Positions 7,562 to 16,646 of a stretch of 44,500 nt of DNA are shown in pieces (positions within the stretch are counted from its first letter, which is position 1; the number at the start of each line of letters is the position of its first letter). The translations under genes were made by a program, and so were the position numbers. The notes beneath the pieces are model-generated. The model was not told where the DNA came from. It saw nothing but the letters and a program-made list of their open reading frames with translations, and did no database searches. The stretch is from Chloroflexota bacterium (GTDB lineage Bacteria > Chloroflexota > UBA6077 > FW602-bin22 > JACPRP01), in the NCBI GenBank assembly GCA_023480885.1, contig JAMCWX010000014.1:1-44500 (forward strand), written 5' to 3'.

Positions 7562-8840
7562 GGGAGACGCGACTATACTGCTGGTCGACGACGAAGAAAA
7601 CGTTCTCAACTCTCTTCGTCGCCTGTTCAGATCAAACGACTATCGTATCTTGACGGCTTCGAGCGCCGAGGAAGGGCTGGAGATCCTCGAGACAAACCTG
7701 GCCTGGCTAGTAGTCTCCGACAACGCGATGCCAGGAACCACTGGCATACAGTTTCTCAAGCAGGTGCGCGATAGCTGGCCCGATACGATACGGATAATGC
7801 TAACTGGCTATGCCGATCTCGACTCGGCTATGGAAGCGATAAATCGGGGAGAGGTTTACCGGTTCGTGACCAAGCCGTGGGATCCAGATGGGCTGCGGCT
7901 TCTGGTGCAGCAAGGCATAGATCAGTACCGGCTAGTACAAGATAACCGACGAATGCACGCCTTGATTCAGGAACAAAACGCGCTGCTCAAGCAGTGGAAC
8001 GAAAGCCTTCAACAAACGGTTGAGGAACGTACCAAAGAGATCAGGCAAAAAAACGCCGAGCTGGAACAGCTTTACGAGCAGCTAAAGGGGAGCTTCGTCA
8101 ATACAATCAAGGTTTTCACCGGGCTCATCGAGTTCCGCAATCCAGCTATCGGCGGTCACGCAAGGAGGGTAGCCGCGCTGGCCAGATCTATCGCCGGTGA
8201 GATGGAACTGAGCGAGGATACCATTAAGAACGTCGAGGTGGCGGCTCTCCTGCACGATATCGGCAAGATAGGCCTGCCTGATGAAGTTTTGAGAAGGGAT
8301 GAGAAGCTGTTGACCGCGAGCCAGCGAGGTCTGCTGCGGCAGCATTCCACCCTTGGCCAGGCTGCATTGCACATAATCGATGGCCTGGAACCAATTGGCA
8401 TACTGGTGAAATCTCACCACGAGCGATGGAACGGCACTGGGTATCCAGATGGATTGAAGGGGGAAGCTATTCCAGTTGGGGCCAGGATCATAGCCGTGGC
8501 CGACGCTTTCGACCATTATTTGGAAGCCGAATCGAAGGACCCTGTCGATTTCGTCGAATCCCCGCAAAGGAAAGGCTATAGTGGCATTTTCGACCCATCT
8601 GTTATTCAGGCCCTCGGGCGGGTGGTCCAGAATTCCCCATCTGTTTCCGCTTCGCACGAGATTAGCATCAGCGTGCGTGAGTTACGAGAGGGAATGGTTC
8701 TGGCGCGAGACCTGCGAAGCTCGACAGGTATCCTCCTCATTCCCAAAGGCGAACGCATCAAAGAGGCGTACATCGACAAACTCAACCTGTACGTACACCA
8801 GAAGCTTATCCCTTCTACCGTGTACGTCTACAGCCAGTAA
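7554..8840 (+). CDS. Response regulator with HD-GYP domain (c-di-GMP phosphodiesterase type)
   Basis: A 428-residue cytoplasmic regulator. The receiver domain (1-125) has the acidic pocket D12-D13, phospho-acceptor D56, T84 and K107. A coiled coil (about 132-175) links it to an HD-GYP domain (180-350) with HD at 234-235, HHE at 288-290 and GYP at 296-298. HD-GYP proteins typically hydrolyse cyclic di-GMP. The usual VADAYDAMTSDRPYR stretch is altered to VADAFDHYLEAESKD, so activity or specificity may differ. A C-terminal module (about 365-428; SISVRELREGMVLARDL) resembles those seen on other HD-GYP response regulators. GAAGGAG at 7540-7546 fixes ATG 7554. It overlaps the truncated sensor, which was probably once its partner kinase. 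Confidence 0.9.
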   Translation: MAEGDATILLVDDEENVLNSLRRLFRSNDYRILTASSAEEGLEILETNLAWLVVSDNAMPGTTGIQFLKQVRDSWPDTIRIMLTGYADLDSAMEAINRGEVYRFVTKPWDPDGLRLLVQQGIDQYRLVQDNRRMHALIQEQNALLKQWNESLQQTVEERTKEIRQKNAELEQLYEQLKGSFVNTIKVFTGLIEFRNPAIGGHARRVAALARSIAGEMELSEDTIKNVEVAALLHDIGKIGLPDEVLRRDEKLLTASQRGLLRQHSTLGQAALHIIDGLEPIGILVKSHHERWNGTGYPDGLKGEAIPVGARIIAVADAFDHYLEAESKDPVDFVESPQRKGYSGIFDPSVIQALGRVVQNSPSVSASHEISISVRELREGMVLARDLRSSTGILLIPKGERIKEAYIDKLNLYVHQKLIPSTVYVYSQ

Positions 8841-8883
8841 TCGCAGCAACCGCACCCGCGGTCAAACTACCCCGAAAGTACTA

Positions 8884-9462
8884 GTGAAGAGCTTATCGAG
8901 CCAGTCGATACTAGCAATAAGCCCCCCTTCAATCTCCGGTAGAAAGGATTCTGCTGTCAAACAGTATGAGGAAGCGCTAAGTGCACGCGCGGTCCTGCAG
9001 CGCATCAACGCTTTCCAGAAGGAAGTAAAGCAAACAGGGTTAGACCTCACGAACTCCTTGGTCGGGGAGGAAGTCGGCGAATTGACTCCACCCGCCGCCT
9101 TATCCGAAACTATGGTAGGTTCCAATGGATTGGTTGCCTGGCAAAAGATAATCAACATCATTCCGGCGGCTATCATCGGTGTAGATCACGACGACGCCGT
9201 TGTGCTGGTGAATCCCTGGGTGGAGCGCATCTTCCGAATCGAAAGTTGCGCAATCATTGGCAATTCGGTCTCAGAAGGGCTCCCCAGCGAATTAGCTGAT
9301 ATCGTTCGCCCTGTGACAAGCGGCAACAGCGATAGGAACGTAGCCAGAATGGTAGTCCACGGAAAACAGCTCAAGCTTGAATGCATCTCTCTTCCAGGAG
9401 TCTGCAAGGGCGAGAGAAGGGGCGCAGTGTTATTTGCGTTCGTCATAGACGATGTCGCTTAA
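8884..9462 (+). CDS. PAS-domain protein of unknown role
   Basis: About 192 residues with an uncertain start: GTG 8884 is used here, ATG 9112 is in frame, and the frame runs open further upstream through the HD-GYP gene. The C-terminal half is a recognisable PAS fold: LVAWQKIINIIPAAIIGVDH, then DAVVLVNPWVERIF, and a closing strand RRGAVLFAFVIDDVA. There is no output domain, so it may be a stand-alone ligand sensor or a docking partner of the neighbouring HD-GYP protein or kinase. The N-terminal half (EEALSARAVLQRINAFQKEV) looks helical. Position 44 bases after the HD-GYP stop suggests the same operon. Confidence 0.6.
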   Translation: MKSLSSQSILAISPPSISGRKDSAVKQYEEALSARAVLQRINAFQKEVKQTGLDLTNSLVGEEVGELTPPAALSETMVGSNGLVAWQKIINIIPAAIIGVDHDDAVVLVNPWVERIFRIESCAIIGNSVSEGLPSELADIVRPVTSGNSDRNVARMVVHGKQLKLECISLPGVCKGERRGAVLFAFVIDDVA

Positions 9463-9595
9463 CCTTCATTAGCAGGACAAGCAGATGATGAGAATCGAAG
9501 GTCTTTGTCAGCGCGTGGCTGGGGGAAGCGGCGAACGATCGTGCACGCGGCAGAATATGTTAGCACGCACACCATTCCAAGCGCGCTTGCTCTTG

Positions 9596-9604
9596 TGATA
9601 TAAT
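9596..9604 (+). promoter_or_regulatory. Extended -10 promoter of the GAF histidine kinase operon
   Basis: TGATATAAT is an extended -10 element (TG at 9596-9597, TATAAT at 9599-9604) with no good -35 hexamer at 16-18 bases. A GGGCC/GGCCC hairpin follows within the presumed leader, near 9614-9632, before the kinase start. Confidence 0.45.
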
Positions 9605-9689
9605 AGGCCGCGGGCCGCTACGCTAGGCCCGACGAGATCGGGTTTGCGCCCGCTACGCCCTATTCTCGTCCGCCGATGTTGCTTCGCGA

Positions 9690-11555
9690 GTGTCCAGGCT
9701 GTTATCAGCCGATGACCAGCGGGAGGTTACGTTTTTGGATTCACGCTCTCCCCGTCGAGCCACGGAAGATGAAAGTGCGGCATTGCGGGCTGAGAACCGC
9801 GCGCTGCGGCAAGCTCTTGAGCGGAGAGCGAACGAGACGGCGGTGATACTGGATGCCGCGAATGCGCTGCATTCCTCGTTGTCCCTGGAAGTCACGATGC
9901 AGCGCATCCTCGAGGCTATCAGTCGAGTGACAGGCGTACCCCATTCCTCGGTCTACCTGCTCGACGCGACGGGCGGCAACCTGCTACCCGCGTTCAAGCG
10001 CGCCGTGGGCGTCCCCACACAACACGGCATCTTCTGGAGGATTAGCCTGGACGTGAGGCGCGATGGGTTTGTCAAGGATATCATCACCAGCAAGCAGCCA
10101 GTGACAGTATACGACGTCGATACCGATCCCAGGTGCAACAAGGACGTAGTGGCCATCTTCCACAACAAGTCTGTCCTTGGTTTGCCCCTGGTGACGCGGG
10201 GCAAGGCGATTGGCGTGGTCTTTAATACCACGTTCGGCGGATTTCATCCATTTTCCGAAGATCAGGTTCGCCTCTGCTTCGGCCTGGCCAGCTCTGCTGC
10301 CGTAGCGATCGAGAATGCCCGGCTGTTCGAAGAGAGCCAGTTTCGCAATAAGCAGCTTGCTGCCCTGCATCAGATCAGTTTGGCGATCACCTCTCGCCTG
10401 GATTTGCCAGAGCTGTTACGGTCGGTGGTCGAATCGGCAGCGACCTTACTCAAGGTCAAGGCGGGGGCAGTGGCGTTGATCGACGACCGTGATGGCACTC
10501 TGCGCTTTGTCGGCAGGCACAACGCACCAGCTGTCCTCGATACCCTTGCCATCAAGCCCGGCGAAGGCCTCACGGGATCAGTTGCCAGGGCTGGCGAGGC
10601 GCTGATAGTCAACGATTACGGCACCTTCCGAGAAGGGGTTCTGAGCGAATCGGATCTTGGTATGAATGCCGTGCTTGCCGTGCCACTCAAGTGGCAGGAG
10701 CAGGTTATTGGCGTTATCGAGGTCTTCGACGACTCAGACAGCCGGCTATTCGACAACGATGATGTGGACCTGCTGGAGCGTTTTGCTGCGCAGGCGGCGG
10801 TGGCGATTCAGAACGCGCGGTTCGTGCAGGAGGCGGCGCGCGCGGAGGCATTGCGGGAAGCGGCGAGATTGAAATCCGAGTTCCTTTCGATGGTCTCCCA
10901 CGAGCTACGCTCGCCGCTCGGGCTCATTCGCGGCTACGCCGCTGCCCTGAATCGGAGCGATATCTCTCTGACACCAGCGCAACGCGACTCGTTCCTGCAG
11001 CGTCTTGACGAGGCTGCCTCGCTTCTCAGCGCCTTGACACGAGATATCCTCGACGTGACGAGAATGGAATCGGGCCAGTTTCCGCTGAAGAAGACGACGT
11101 ATGATCTCGCCGACACAATTCGCCGTCTCGTAGAACGGTTCAGAGTGGACAAGGCTGAACGCTGGCAGTTCTCGGCCCACGTTGCGCAGCGACTGCTCGT
11201 CGAGGCTGATCCCACACAAATCGAGCGTGTGCTGACCAATCTCCTGGATAACGCTACCAAGTATAGCGGCGATGGCGCGAACGTGCGGGTGCGAGCAAGG
11301 GAAGAAAATGGCCAGTGGGCGGTTGTCGAAGTCGAGGACGAGGGCATTGGCATTCCCAGGCAGGACGTGGAGCACGTGTTTGAGAAGTTCTATCAGGGCA
11401 GGAGCCTGCGCGAACGCACTCCCGAAGGATCGGGCCTTGGGCTTTACATCTGCAAGCAGATCATTCACGCCCACGGTGGAGGTATCTGGGTGCAAAGCAA
11501 GCGTGGCAAAGGGAGCACCTTCACCTTCAGAATTCCATTAGGAGGCATCAAGTGA
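9690..11555 (+). CDS. GAF-GAF sensor histidine kinase
   Basis: A 621-residue soluble kinase with no membrane segment. An N-terminal coiled coil (about 25-50) precedes two GAF domains (about 55-205 and 225-375), then HisKA with H404 in MVSHELRSP and an HATPase_c domain with N-box NLLDNATKYS, G1 DEGIGIP, GSGLGLYICK and G2 GKGSTFTFRIP. It autophosphorylates in response to a cytosolic ligand or redox cue bound by GAF. The likely target is the LuxR-type regulator whose GTG start overlaps its stop by 4 bases. GTG 9690 opens the frame but has no ribosome site; TTG 9735, eight bases after GGGAGG (9721-9726), is an attractive alternative that would remove 15 residues. Confidence 0.9.
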   Translation: MSRLLSADDQREVTFLDSRSPRRATEDESAALRAENRALRQALERRANETAVILDAANALHSSLSLEVTMQRILEAISRVTGVPHSSVYLLDATGGNLLPAFKRAVGVPTQHGIFWRISLDVRRDGFVKDIITSKQPVTVYDVDTDPRCNKDVVAIFHNKSVLGLPLVTRGKAIGVVFNTTFGGFHPFSEDQVRLCFGLASSAAVAIENARLFEESQFRNKQLAALHQISLAITSRLDLPELLRSVVESAATLLKVKAGAVALIDDRDGTLRFVGRHNAPAVLDTLAIKPGEGLTGSVARAGEALIVNDYGTFREGVLSESDLGMNAVLAVPLKWQEQVIGVIEVFDDSDSRLFDNDDVDLLERFAAQAAVAIQNARFVQEAARAEALREAARLKSEFLSMVSHELRSPLGLIRGYAAALNRSDISLTPAQRDSFLQRLDEAASLLSALTRDILDVTRMESGQFPLKKTTYDLADTIRRLVERFRVDKAERWQFSAHVAQRLLVEADPTQIERVLTNLLDNATKYSGDGANVRVRAREENGQWAVVEVEDEGIGIPRQDVEHVFEKFYQGRSLRERTPEGSGLGLYICKQIIHAHGGGIWVQSKRGKGSTFTFRIPLGGIK

Positions 11556-12238
11556 AAGCCGAGGAGCGTGTACGCCTGATGATTGTCGACGACCACCCCA
11601 TTTACCGTTGTGGCCTGCGCGCCATACTCGATCTAGAAGGTGACGTCGAGACGGTGGCGGAGGCCAGCAGCGGGGCAGAGGCATTGGCTAAGGCGGCGGA
11701 GCTGCTCCCCGACGTCATCCTCATGGATGTAAAGATGCGAGGTATGGACGGACCGGAAACAACCCGCCAGATCAAAGCCGCCCATCCATCCGTGCAGATA
11801 ATCGGCCTCAGCGGTTACGACGACGAGGAATGCGTCTTTGAGATGGTGAAAGCTGGGGCAATAGGCTATCTTCTCAAGGACTCCGCGCCAGAGCAGTTGC
11901 TCCAGGCGATTCGACAGGCCGCAAATGGAGGCTCACAGCTTGACCCTTTGATCGCACGCAGGGTGCTCGAGGAGTTCGCCCAGCTTGCCACGTCGCATAA
12001 CCTGAAGAAGATCGACCCCTATGATGGGTTGAGCAGTCGCGAGCTCGAGGTGCTCCGCAGCATCGCCACAGGCCATTCTAACAAGGAAGTGGCGAGCCAC
12101 CTGTGCATCAGCGAGCGAACAGTTGAGAATCACGTGAGGAACATATATCAGAAACTGCACATTCGCGACCGCAGCCAGGCCATCCTCTACGCTGTACGCA
12201 AAGGCCTCATCGAGGTGTCGGAATCCCCACGCGGCTGA
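11552..12238 (+). CDS. NarL/FixJ-type response regulator
   Basis: A 228-residue DNA-binding regulator. The receiver has D13-D14, phospho-acceptor D59 (VILMDVKMRGMDG), S87 and K109. A LuxR-type helix-turn-helix (about 160-222) carries LSSRELEVLRSIATGHSNKE and ISERTVENHVRNIYQKL. It is the cognate partner of the GAF kinase by position: GTG 11552 overlaps the kinase stop (GTGA), and AGGAGG lies at 11540-11545 inside the kinase gene. The target genes are unknown. The lone receiver at 12536 follows about 300 bases later. Confidence 0.93.
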   Translation: MKAEERVRLMIVDDHPIYRCGLRAILDLEGDVETVAEASSGAEALAKAAELLPDVILMDVKMRGMDGPETTRQIKAAHPSVQIIGLSGYDDEECVFEMVKAGAIGYLLKDSAPEQLLQAIRQAANGGSQLDPLIARRVLEEFAQLATSHNLKKIDPYDGLSSRELEVLRSIATGHSNKEVASHLCISERTVENHVRNIYQKLHIRDRSQAILYAVRKGLIEVSESPRG

Positions 12239-12359
12239 CCATACAGGTTGTCGAACGAGCGCGGATGCAAACCTTATGCTCGCCTCTGCTCCTGGATACG
12301 CGCCACTGCCATCTGACCTGTCCTGCCGTTGCCGGGCCACTCACGCCTCGATAGCGAAC

Positions 12360-12382
12360 AGCACCTATTATCTTTAGGTGCT
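12360..12382. promoter_or_regulatory. Perfect inverted repeat in the regulator-receiver gap
   Basis: The gap 12239-12535 holds no gene I can support. Its main feature is AGCACCTA (12360-12367), 7 bases, then TAGGTGCT (12375-12382), a perfect 8-base inverted repeat. No T-run follows on either strand, so it fits an operator or an mRNA hairpin better than an intrinsic terminator. The LuxR-type regulator just upstream is a candidate binder; this is inference. Confidence 0.45.
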
Positions 12383-12535
12383 ACCCCACGCCTCGCCCCC
12401 CACACTGTGCTGAGGACTGTAGGTACTGTGCACTTGCAAGAACGAGGGTCAGCACGCTTGAGCAAAGCTCGAGAACCGTGTTATCCTTGCGGCAGCTTGC
12501 ATCGCGGTTCGGTCGCAGCGCTGATCCTGGCCTGA

Positions 12536-12931
12536 ATGGAGCGCACGTTGAGCAGAATTATGATCATCGACGATACGCTGCAGTATCTGGAGTTGATGGC
12601 GACTGTGCTGACGAGCCGGGGTCACACCGTGATCACGCGCTCGCAGGCGGAGGATGCTATCGAGGCAGTGTGGCTGGCTGCGCCAGATCTCCTGATCCTG
12701 GATGCGCAACTGGGTGAGGCGTCCGGATTTGACATAATCGCGCAACTTATGCAGACGGAAGCAACTCGCGACCTGCGCATCCTGGTCTGTACGGCTGAGG
12801 GGGTCGAGGGAGGCAATGGCTCTGAGGCGCTGCTAGAGCAATACGGACATCATCTGCTGCCCAAGCCGTTCGAGCTAGCGACCTTCCTCGCCAAGGTGGA
12901 CGAGATACTTGGCACGCCTGCAAGTGGATGA
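12536..12931 (+). CDS. Single-domain response regulator (CheY-like receiver)
   Basis: A 131-residue stand-alone receiver. The pocket is D12-D13, the phospho-acceptor D56 in LLILDAQLG, the switch Thr T86 (VCTAEG) and the lysine K110 (LLPKPF). No output domain is present, so it would act by protein-protein contact or as a phosphate relay or sink. ATG 12536 has no strong ribosome site; TTG 12548 (MSRIMIIDD) is an alternative start. It lies about 300 bases after the LuxR-type regulator and about 100 before the transporter operon, on the same strand, and could serve the GAF kinase as a second receiver. Confidence 0.85.
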   Translation: MERTLSRIMIIDDTLQYLELMATVLTSRGHTVITRSQAEDAIEAVWLAAPDLLILDAQLGEASGFDIIAQLMQTEATRDLRILVCTAEGVEGGNGSEALLEQYGHHLLPKPFELATFLAKVDEILGTPASG

Positions 12932-13036
12932 AGCCACGTAGGGTGCCGCATTTGGCCCTGCCGTCGGGCACCTGAACAAGGGCGCCCGTGCGTTAAGCCT
13001 GGGAAGGCAATGCCTGAAACACAGGAAGGGACGACG

Positions 13037-13834
13037 ATGATCCAGCTTGCGGTCGAGAACCTGGGGCTCCATTTTGGAGGCGTGACTGCTCTCCGCGGTA
13101 TTACCCTCGATGTCAACCAGGGGGAGATCCTGGCCATCATCGGTCCGAACGGCGCCGGCAAGACCAGCCTTCTCAACTGTGTCAGCGGACTTTACCGCCC
13201 TTCTGAGGGAAGATTGAGCTTTGACGGGCAGGATATCACTCATCTCCCCCCTTACAAACGCGCCCGTTTGGGGATTGCGCGCACTTTTCAGAACATAGAG
13301 CTTTTCAGGGGAATGACTGTCCTCGACAACTTGATGTTGGGACGCCACGTTCATTTGCAATCAAGCCTTCTGATCGGCGGCATCTACTTTGGCTTTGCCC
13401 AGAAGGAGGAAATAGAGCATCGCCGGGCGGTCGAGGACATCATTGACTTCCTGGAGATCGAGAAGATTCGCAAGCGAGTCGTCGGCACACTCCCTTATGG
13501 CTATCAGAAGAGGGTGGAACTGGGCCGAGCCCTGGCCTGGGAACCCAGGATTCTCTTGCTGGACGAGCCGATGGCGGGAATGAATATTGAGGAAAAGGAA
13601 GATATGGCTCGCTTCATCCTGGACATAAACGAGGAGCGGGAGGTTACCGTCGTGCTGATTGAGCACGATATGGGCGTAGTCATGGACATCTCGGATCGCG
13701 TGGCGGTGCTCGATTTTGGGCAGAAGATAGGTGAAGGAACGCCAGACGAAGTGCGCGCGAATCCGCAGGTCATCAGAGCTTACCTGGGGGAGGCGAATGG
13801 CGTCGGTCTGGCAAGCTTCGGTGGATCGAAGTGA
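13037..13834 (+). CDS. livG: Branched-chain/organic-acid ABC transporter ATP-binding protein (LivG-like)
   Basis: A 265-residue ATPase. Walker A is GPNGAGKTS (around residue 38), the Q-loop region RTFQNIELFRGMTVLDNLM is typical of LivG, the signature region is the degenerate LPYGYQKRVELGRALA, and Walker B is ILLLDEPMAGMN. The LPYGYQKR signature in place of LSGGQ is common in LivG proteins linked to CoA-ligase operons. ATG 13037 is preferred because AGGAAGGG (13023-13030) precedes it at 6 bases; ATG 13010 would add nine residues. The stop overlaps the acyl-CoA ligase start (GTGA). With the genes at 15759, 16647, 17939 and 19289 it makes a complete five-part importer. Confidence 0.9.
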   Translation: MIQLAVENLGLHFGGVTALRGITLDVNQGEILAIIGPNGAGKTSLLNCVSGLYRPSEGRLSFDGQDITHLPPYKRARLGIARTFQNIELFRGMTVLDNLMLGRHVHLQSSLLIGGIYFGFAQKEEIEHRRAVEDIIDFLEIEKIRKRVVGTLPYGYQKRVELGRALAWEPRILLLDEPMAGMNIEEKEDMARFILDINEEREVTVVLIEHDMGVVMDISDRVAVLDFGQKIGEGTPDEVRANPQVIRAYLGEANGVGLASFGGSK

Positions 13835-15759
13835 CAGAAGATACTTTTCCTAAACTCCTTATTGCACAAGCGAAAAGATTTGGAAAGAGCAAAGTGGCGC
13901 TGCGCGAGAAGGACTTTGGCATCTGGCAGGAAGTCACCTGGGCGCAGTACCTCGAAAACGTCAAGGCGTTTTCTCTCGGCCTTGTCAGATTGGGCCTTGA
14001 GCGCGGCGACAAGATCTCCATCATCGGCGATAACCGGCCCGAATGGGTCTATGCCGAGCTCGCTGCGCAGGCGGCAGGTGGCATTTCGGTTGGCCTGTAT
14101 CAGGACTCGGTGGCCAAAGAGGTTCGCTACGTGATCGACCACTCGGATTCGGAATTCTTGATCGTCGAGGATCAGGAACAGGTCGACAAGATCATCGAGA
14201 TCAAAAACGATCTGCCTAAGGTCAAAAAGGTAATCTACTATGACCCGAAGGGCCTCAGGGGCTACAAAGAGGAATTCCTGATGAGCTTCACAGCCGTGCT
14301 GGAGTTGGGCCGGGAGCACGAGCGCGAGCACCCTGGACTATTTGAGGCGAATGTCGCGGCAGGGAAAGGCAGCGATGTCGCCATTATATGCTACACTTCC
14401 GGCACCACGGGTGTTTCCAAGGGCGCAATGCTGACCTTCGACAACCTCCTGGCGATGGGCAAGCACCTCACGACCATTGACCCTGTCAAAGAAACGGACG
14501 AGTATGTATCCTTCCTGCCCCTTGCCTGGATTGGCGAGCAAATGATGACGCTCTCCACGGGCCTGCTCATCGGCCTTACCGTGAACTTCCCTGAAGAGCC
14601 AGAAACCGCGCAGGAGAATATCCGCGAGATCGGCCCGCACGTGATGTTCTCGCCACCACGCATTTGGGAAAACATGGTGTCTACGGTTCAGGTTAAGATT
14701 GAAGACACCTCGGCTTTTAAGCGATTTTGCTATGATCTATGTCTGCCTGTCGGTCAGCAGATGGCGGACTACAAGTTCCGCAAACAGAAGCCTCCTCTCT
14801 GGCTCAAGCTCGCCTATGCCTTTGCCAACGTCGTCATGCTTATGCCGTTGAGGGATCATCTTGGCCTGCTGCGCATCCGCAGGGCCTATACAGGAGGCGC
14901 GGCGCTTGGCCCTGATACCTTCAAGTTCTTCCACGCGATCGGGGTCAACCTCAAGCAAATCTACGGCCAGACGGAAATCTCGGGCATCTCGGTGGTGCAT
15001 CGCGACGACGACGTCAAGTTCGAGACCGTCGGCAAGCCGATACCTGAAACTGAGATTATGGTGTCCGACACTGGCGAGATACTCTCGCGCAGCCCCAGCG
15101 TCTTCGTGGGCTATTACAAACAGCCAGAGATCACCGCAGAAACGCTGCGAGATGGCTGGTTGCACTCGGGTGACGCCGGCATTCTCGACGAGGATGGGCA
15201 TCTGGTAGTCATCGATCGTATGAAGGATGTGATGCGGCTTGTGGATGGTACAAAGTTCTCCCCGCAGTACATCGAAAACAAGCTCAAGTTCAGCCAGTAC
15301 GTTAAGGAGGCCGTGGTAGTCGGTCAGGATCGCCCGTACGTTGCTGCCTTGATCAACATCGATATGGCCAACGTCGGTAAGTGGGCAGAGAATCGCCAGA
15401 TACCTTACACGACCTATACCGATCTGGCGCAAAAGGAGCACGTTTACGAATTGATCGCCAGAGACGTGGAGCGTGTGAACAAGGACCTGCCCAGGGCCGC
15501 GCGCATCAAGAAGTTCGTCCTGCTCCACAAGGAACTTGATGCCGACGACGAGGAGCTGACTCGCACTAGAAAGGTGAGGCGCAAGTTCGTGGAGGAAAGA
15601 TATGCCTGGCTCATTGAGGAGCTCTATGGCGAGAGCGAGATGATCGAGATCGAAGCAGACATCAAGTATCGTGATGGGAGACAAGCGAAGATACAAACAT
15701 CTCTCAGGGTCAGGTTCGTCGAGCCCGCGCAGGATGCCAAAGAGCTGGAGGTAGTTTGA
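13831..15759 (+). CDS. AMP-dependent acyl-CoA synthetase/ligase (long-chain FadD15-like)
   Basis: A 642-residue adenylate-forming enzyme. The ATP-binding motif ICYTSGTTGVSKGAM lies near residues 185-200, followed by YGQTEISG, the hinge region LHSGDAGILDEDGHLVVIDRMKDVM, and a long C-terminal domain. It converts a carboxylic acid, ATP and CoA to acyl-CoA. The overall form resembles long-chain acyl-CoA synthetases, but its location between livG and livH, with overlaps at both ends (GTGA and TGATG), suggests that it activates the acid imported by this transporter, trapping it in the cell. Coupling import with CoA activation in one operon is known in degraders of aromatic and fatty acids. The exact substrate is unknown. 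Confidence 0.9.
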   Translation: MTEDTFPKLLIAQAKRFGKSKVALREKDFGIWQEVTWAQYLENVKAFSLGLVRLGLERGDKISIIGDNRPEWVYAELAAQAAGGISVGLYQDSVAKEVRYVIDHSDSEFLIVEDQEQVDKIIEIKNDLPKVKKVIYYDPKGLRGYKEEFLMSFTAVLELGREHEREHPGLFEANVAAGKGSDVAIICYTSGTTGVSKGAMLTFDNLLAMGKHLTTIDPVKETDEYVSFLPLAWIGEQMMTLSTGLLIGLTVNFPEEPETAQENIREIGPHVMFSPPRIWENMVSTVQVKIEDTSAFKRFCYDLCLPVGQQMADYKFRKQKPPLWLKLAYAFANVVMLMPLRDHLGLLRIRRAYTGGAALGPDTFKFFHAIGVNLKQIYGQTEISGISVVHRDDDVKFETVGKPIPETEIMVSDTGEILSRSPSVFVGYYKQPEITAETLRDGWLHSGDAGILDEDGHLVVIDRMKDVMRLVDGTKFSPQYIENKLKFSQYVKEAVVVGQDRPYVAALINIDMANVGKWAENRQIPYTTYTDLAQKEHVYELIARDVERVNKDLPRAARIKKFVLLHKELDADDEELTRTRKVRRKFVEERYAWLIEELYGESEMIEIEADIKYRDGRQAKIQTSLRVRFVEPAQDAKELEVV

Positions 15760-16643
15760 TGGATTTCTTCCTCCTATTGTTGGTCAACGGACTGGTCGTG
15801 GGCAGCATCTACGCTCTGGTCGCTTTGGGCTTCGTTCTGATTTACAAGTCGAGCGACGTGCTCAACCTGGCGCAAGGCGAGCTGGTGATGCTGGGAGCGT
15901 ATATATGTTTTGCCTTCGTTGTGCAATACAACATTCCCTTCTTCGCCGCCTTTGTCCTGACCCTGGTTTTCTCGACGATCCTGGGCCTGTCGGTTGAGCG
16001 CGTGGTATTGCGCCCGTTGATCGGCCAGCCGATAATCTCGGTGATAATGGTGACCATCGGCTTATCAAGCGTCCTGCGCGCTCTAGTTCAGGCTTTCTGG
16101 GGCACTGATACGCGGCCGTTCCCCACGATAGTATCGGAAGCCCCTGTTATGCTCGGCTCTATTCCGATTTCGCAGGTTTACATCTATTCCCTGGCGGTGT
16201 CCCTGGTGCTTCTGGCCATCTTTACCGCCTTCTTCAGGTATTCGAAGACTGGCATCGCCATGCGGGCAGTAGCGGACGATCAGCAAGCAGCCCTCTCGAT
16301 GGGCATCAGCGTGAGGCGCATCTTCGCTATGGCGTGGATAATTGCCGCCGTCGTATCCGCCATCGGCGGCATAATGGTGGGACTTATCAACGGCATCAAC
16401 ATCAGTCTGAGCTATATGGGCCTGAAGGTGTTGCCCGTGGCGATCCTTGGAGGTCTGGATAGCATTCCAGGGGCGGTAATCGGCGGTCTCGCCATCGGCG
16501 TGTTGGAAAACCTTTCAGGTGGTTACATCGATCCCATCGTCGGCGGTGGTGTCAAGGAAGTCGCGCCGTTTGTGTTCCTCGTGTTTATCCTGATGATCAA
16601 GCCATACGGGCTCTTTGGCAAAGAGATAATCGAGAGGGTGTAG
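15759..16643 (+). CDS. livH: Branched-chain/organic-acid ABC transporter permease (LivH-like)
   Basis: A 294-residue membrane protein with about eight hydrophobic segments. Hallmarks are LLLVNGLVVGSIYALVALGFVLIYKSS at the N-terminus, NLAQGELVMLGAY, and the coupling loop GIAMRAVADDQQAALSMGI, followed by GGIMVGLI and LPVAILGGLDSIPGAVIGGL, all typical of LivH. ATG 15759 is chosen: it shares one base with the ligase stop (TGATG) and is preceded at 7 bases by GGAGG (15747-15751). It forms the channel with the LivM-like protein encoded 3 bases after its stop. Confidence 0.93.
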   Translation: MDFFLLLLVNGLVVGSIYALVALGFVLIYKSSDVLNLAQGELVMLGAYICFAFVVQYNIPFFAAFVLTLVFSTILGLSVERVVLRPLIGQPIISVIMVTIGLSSVLRALVQAFWGTDTRPFPTIVSEAPVMLGSIPISQVYIYSLAVSLVLLAIFTAFFRYSKTGIAMRAVADDQQAALSMGISVRRIFAMAWIIAAVVSAIGGIMVGLINGINISLSYMGLKVLPVAILGGLDSIPGAVIGGLAIGVLENLSGGYIDPIVGGGVKEVAPFVFLVFILMIKPYGLFGKEIIERV

Positions 16644-16646
16644 ACG

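Noticed and set aside
8581..8883. Upstream extension of the PAS protein frame through the HD-GYP gene
   Set aside because: The extended part overlaps well-conserved HD-GYP coding sequence in another frame and has no protein-like character.
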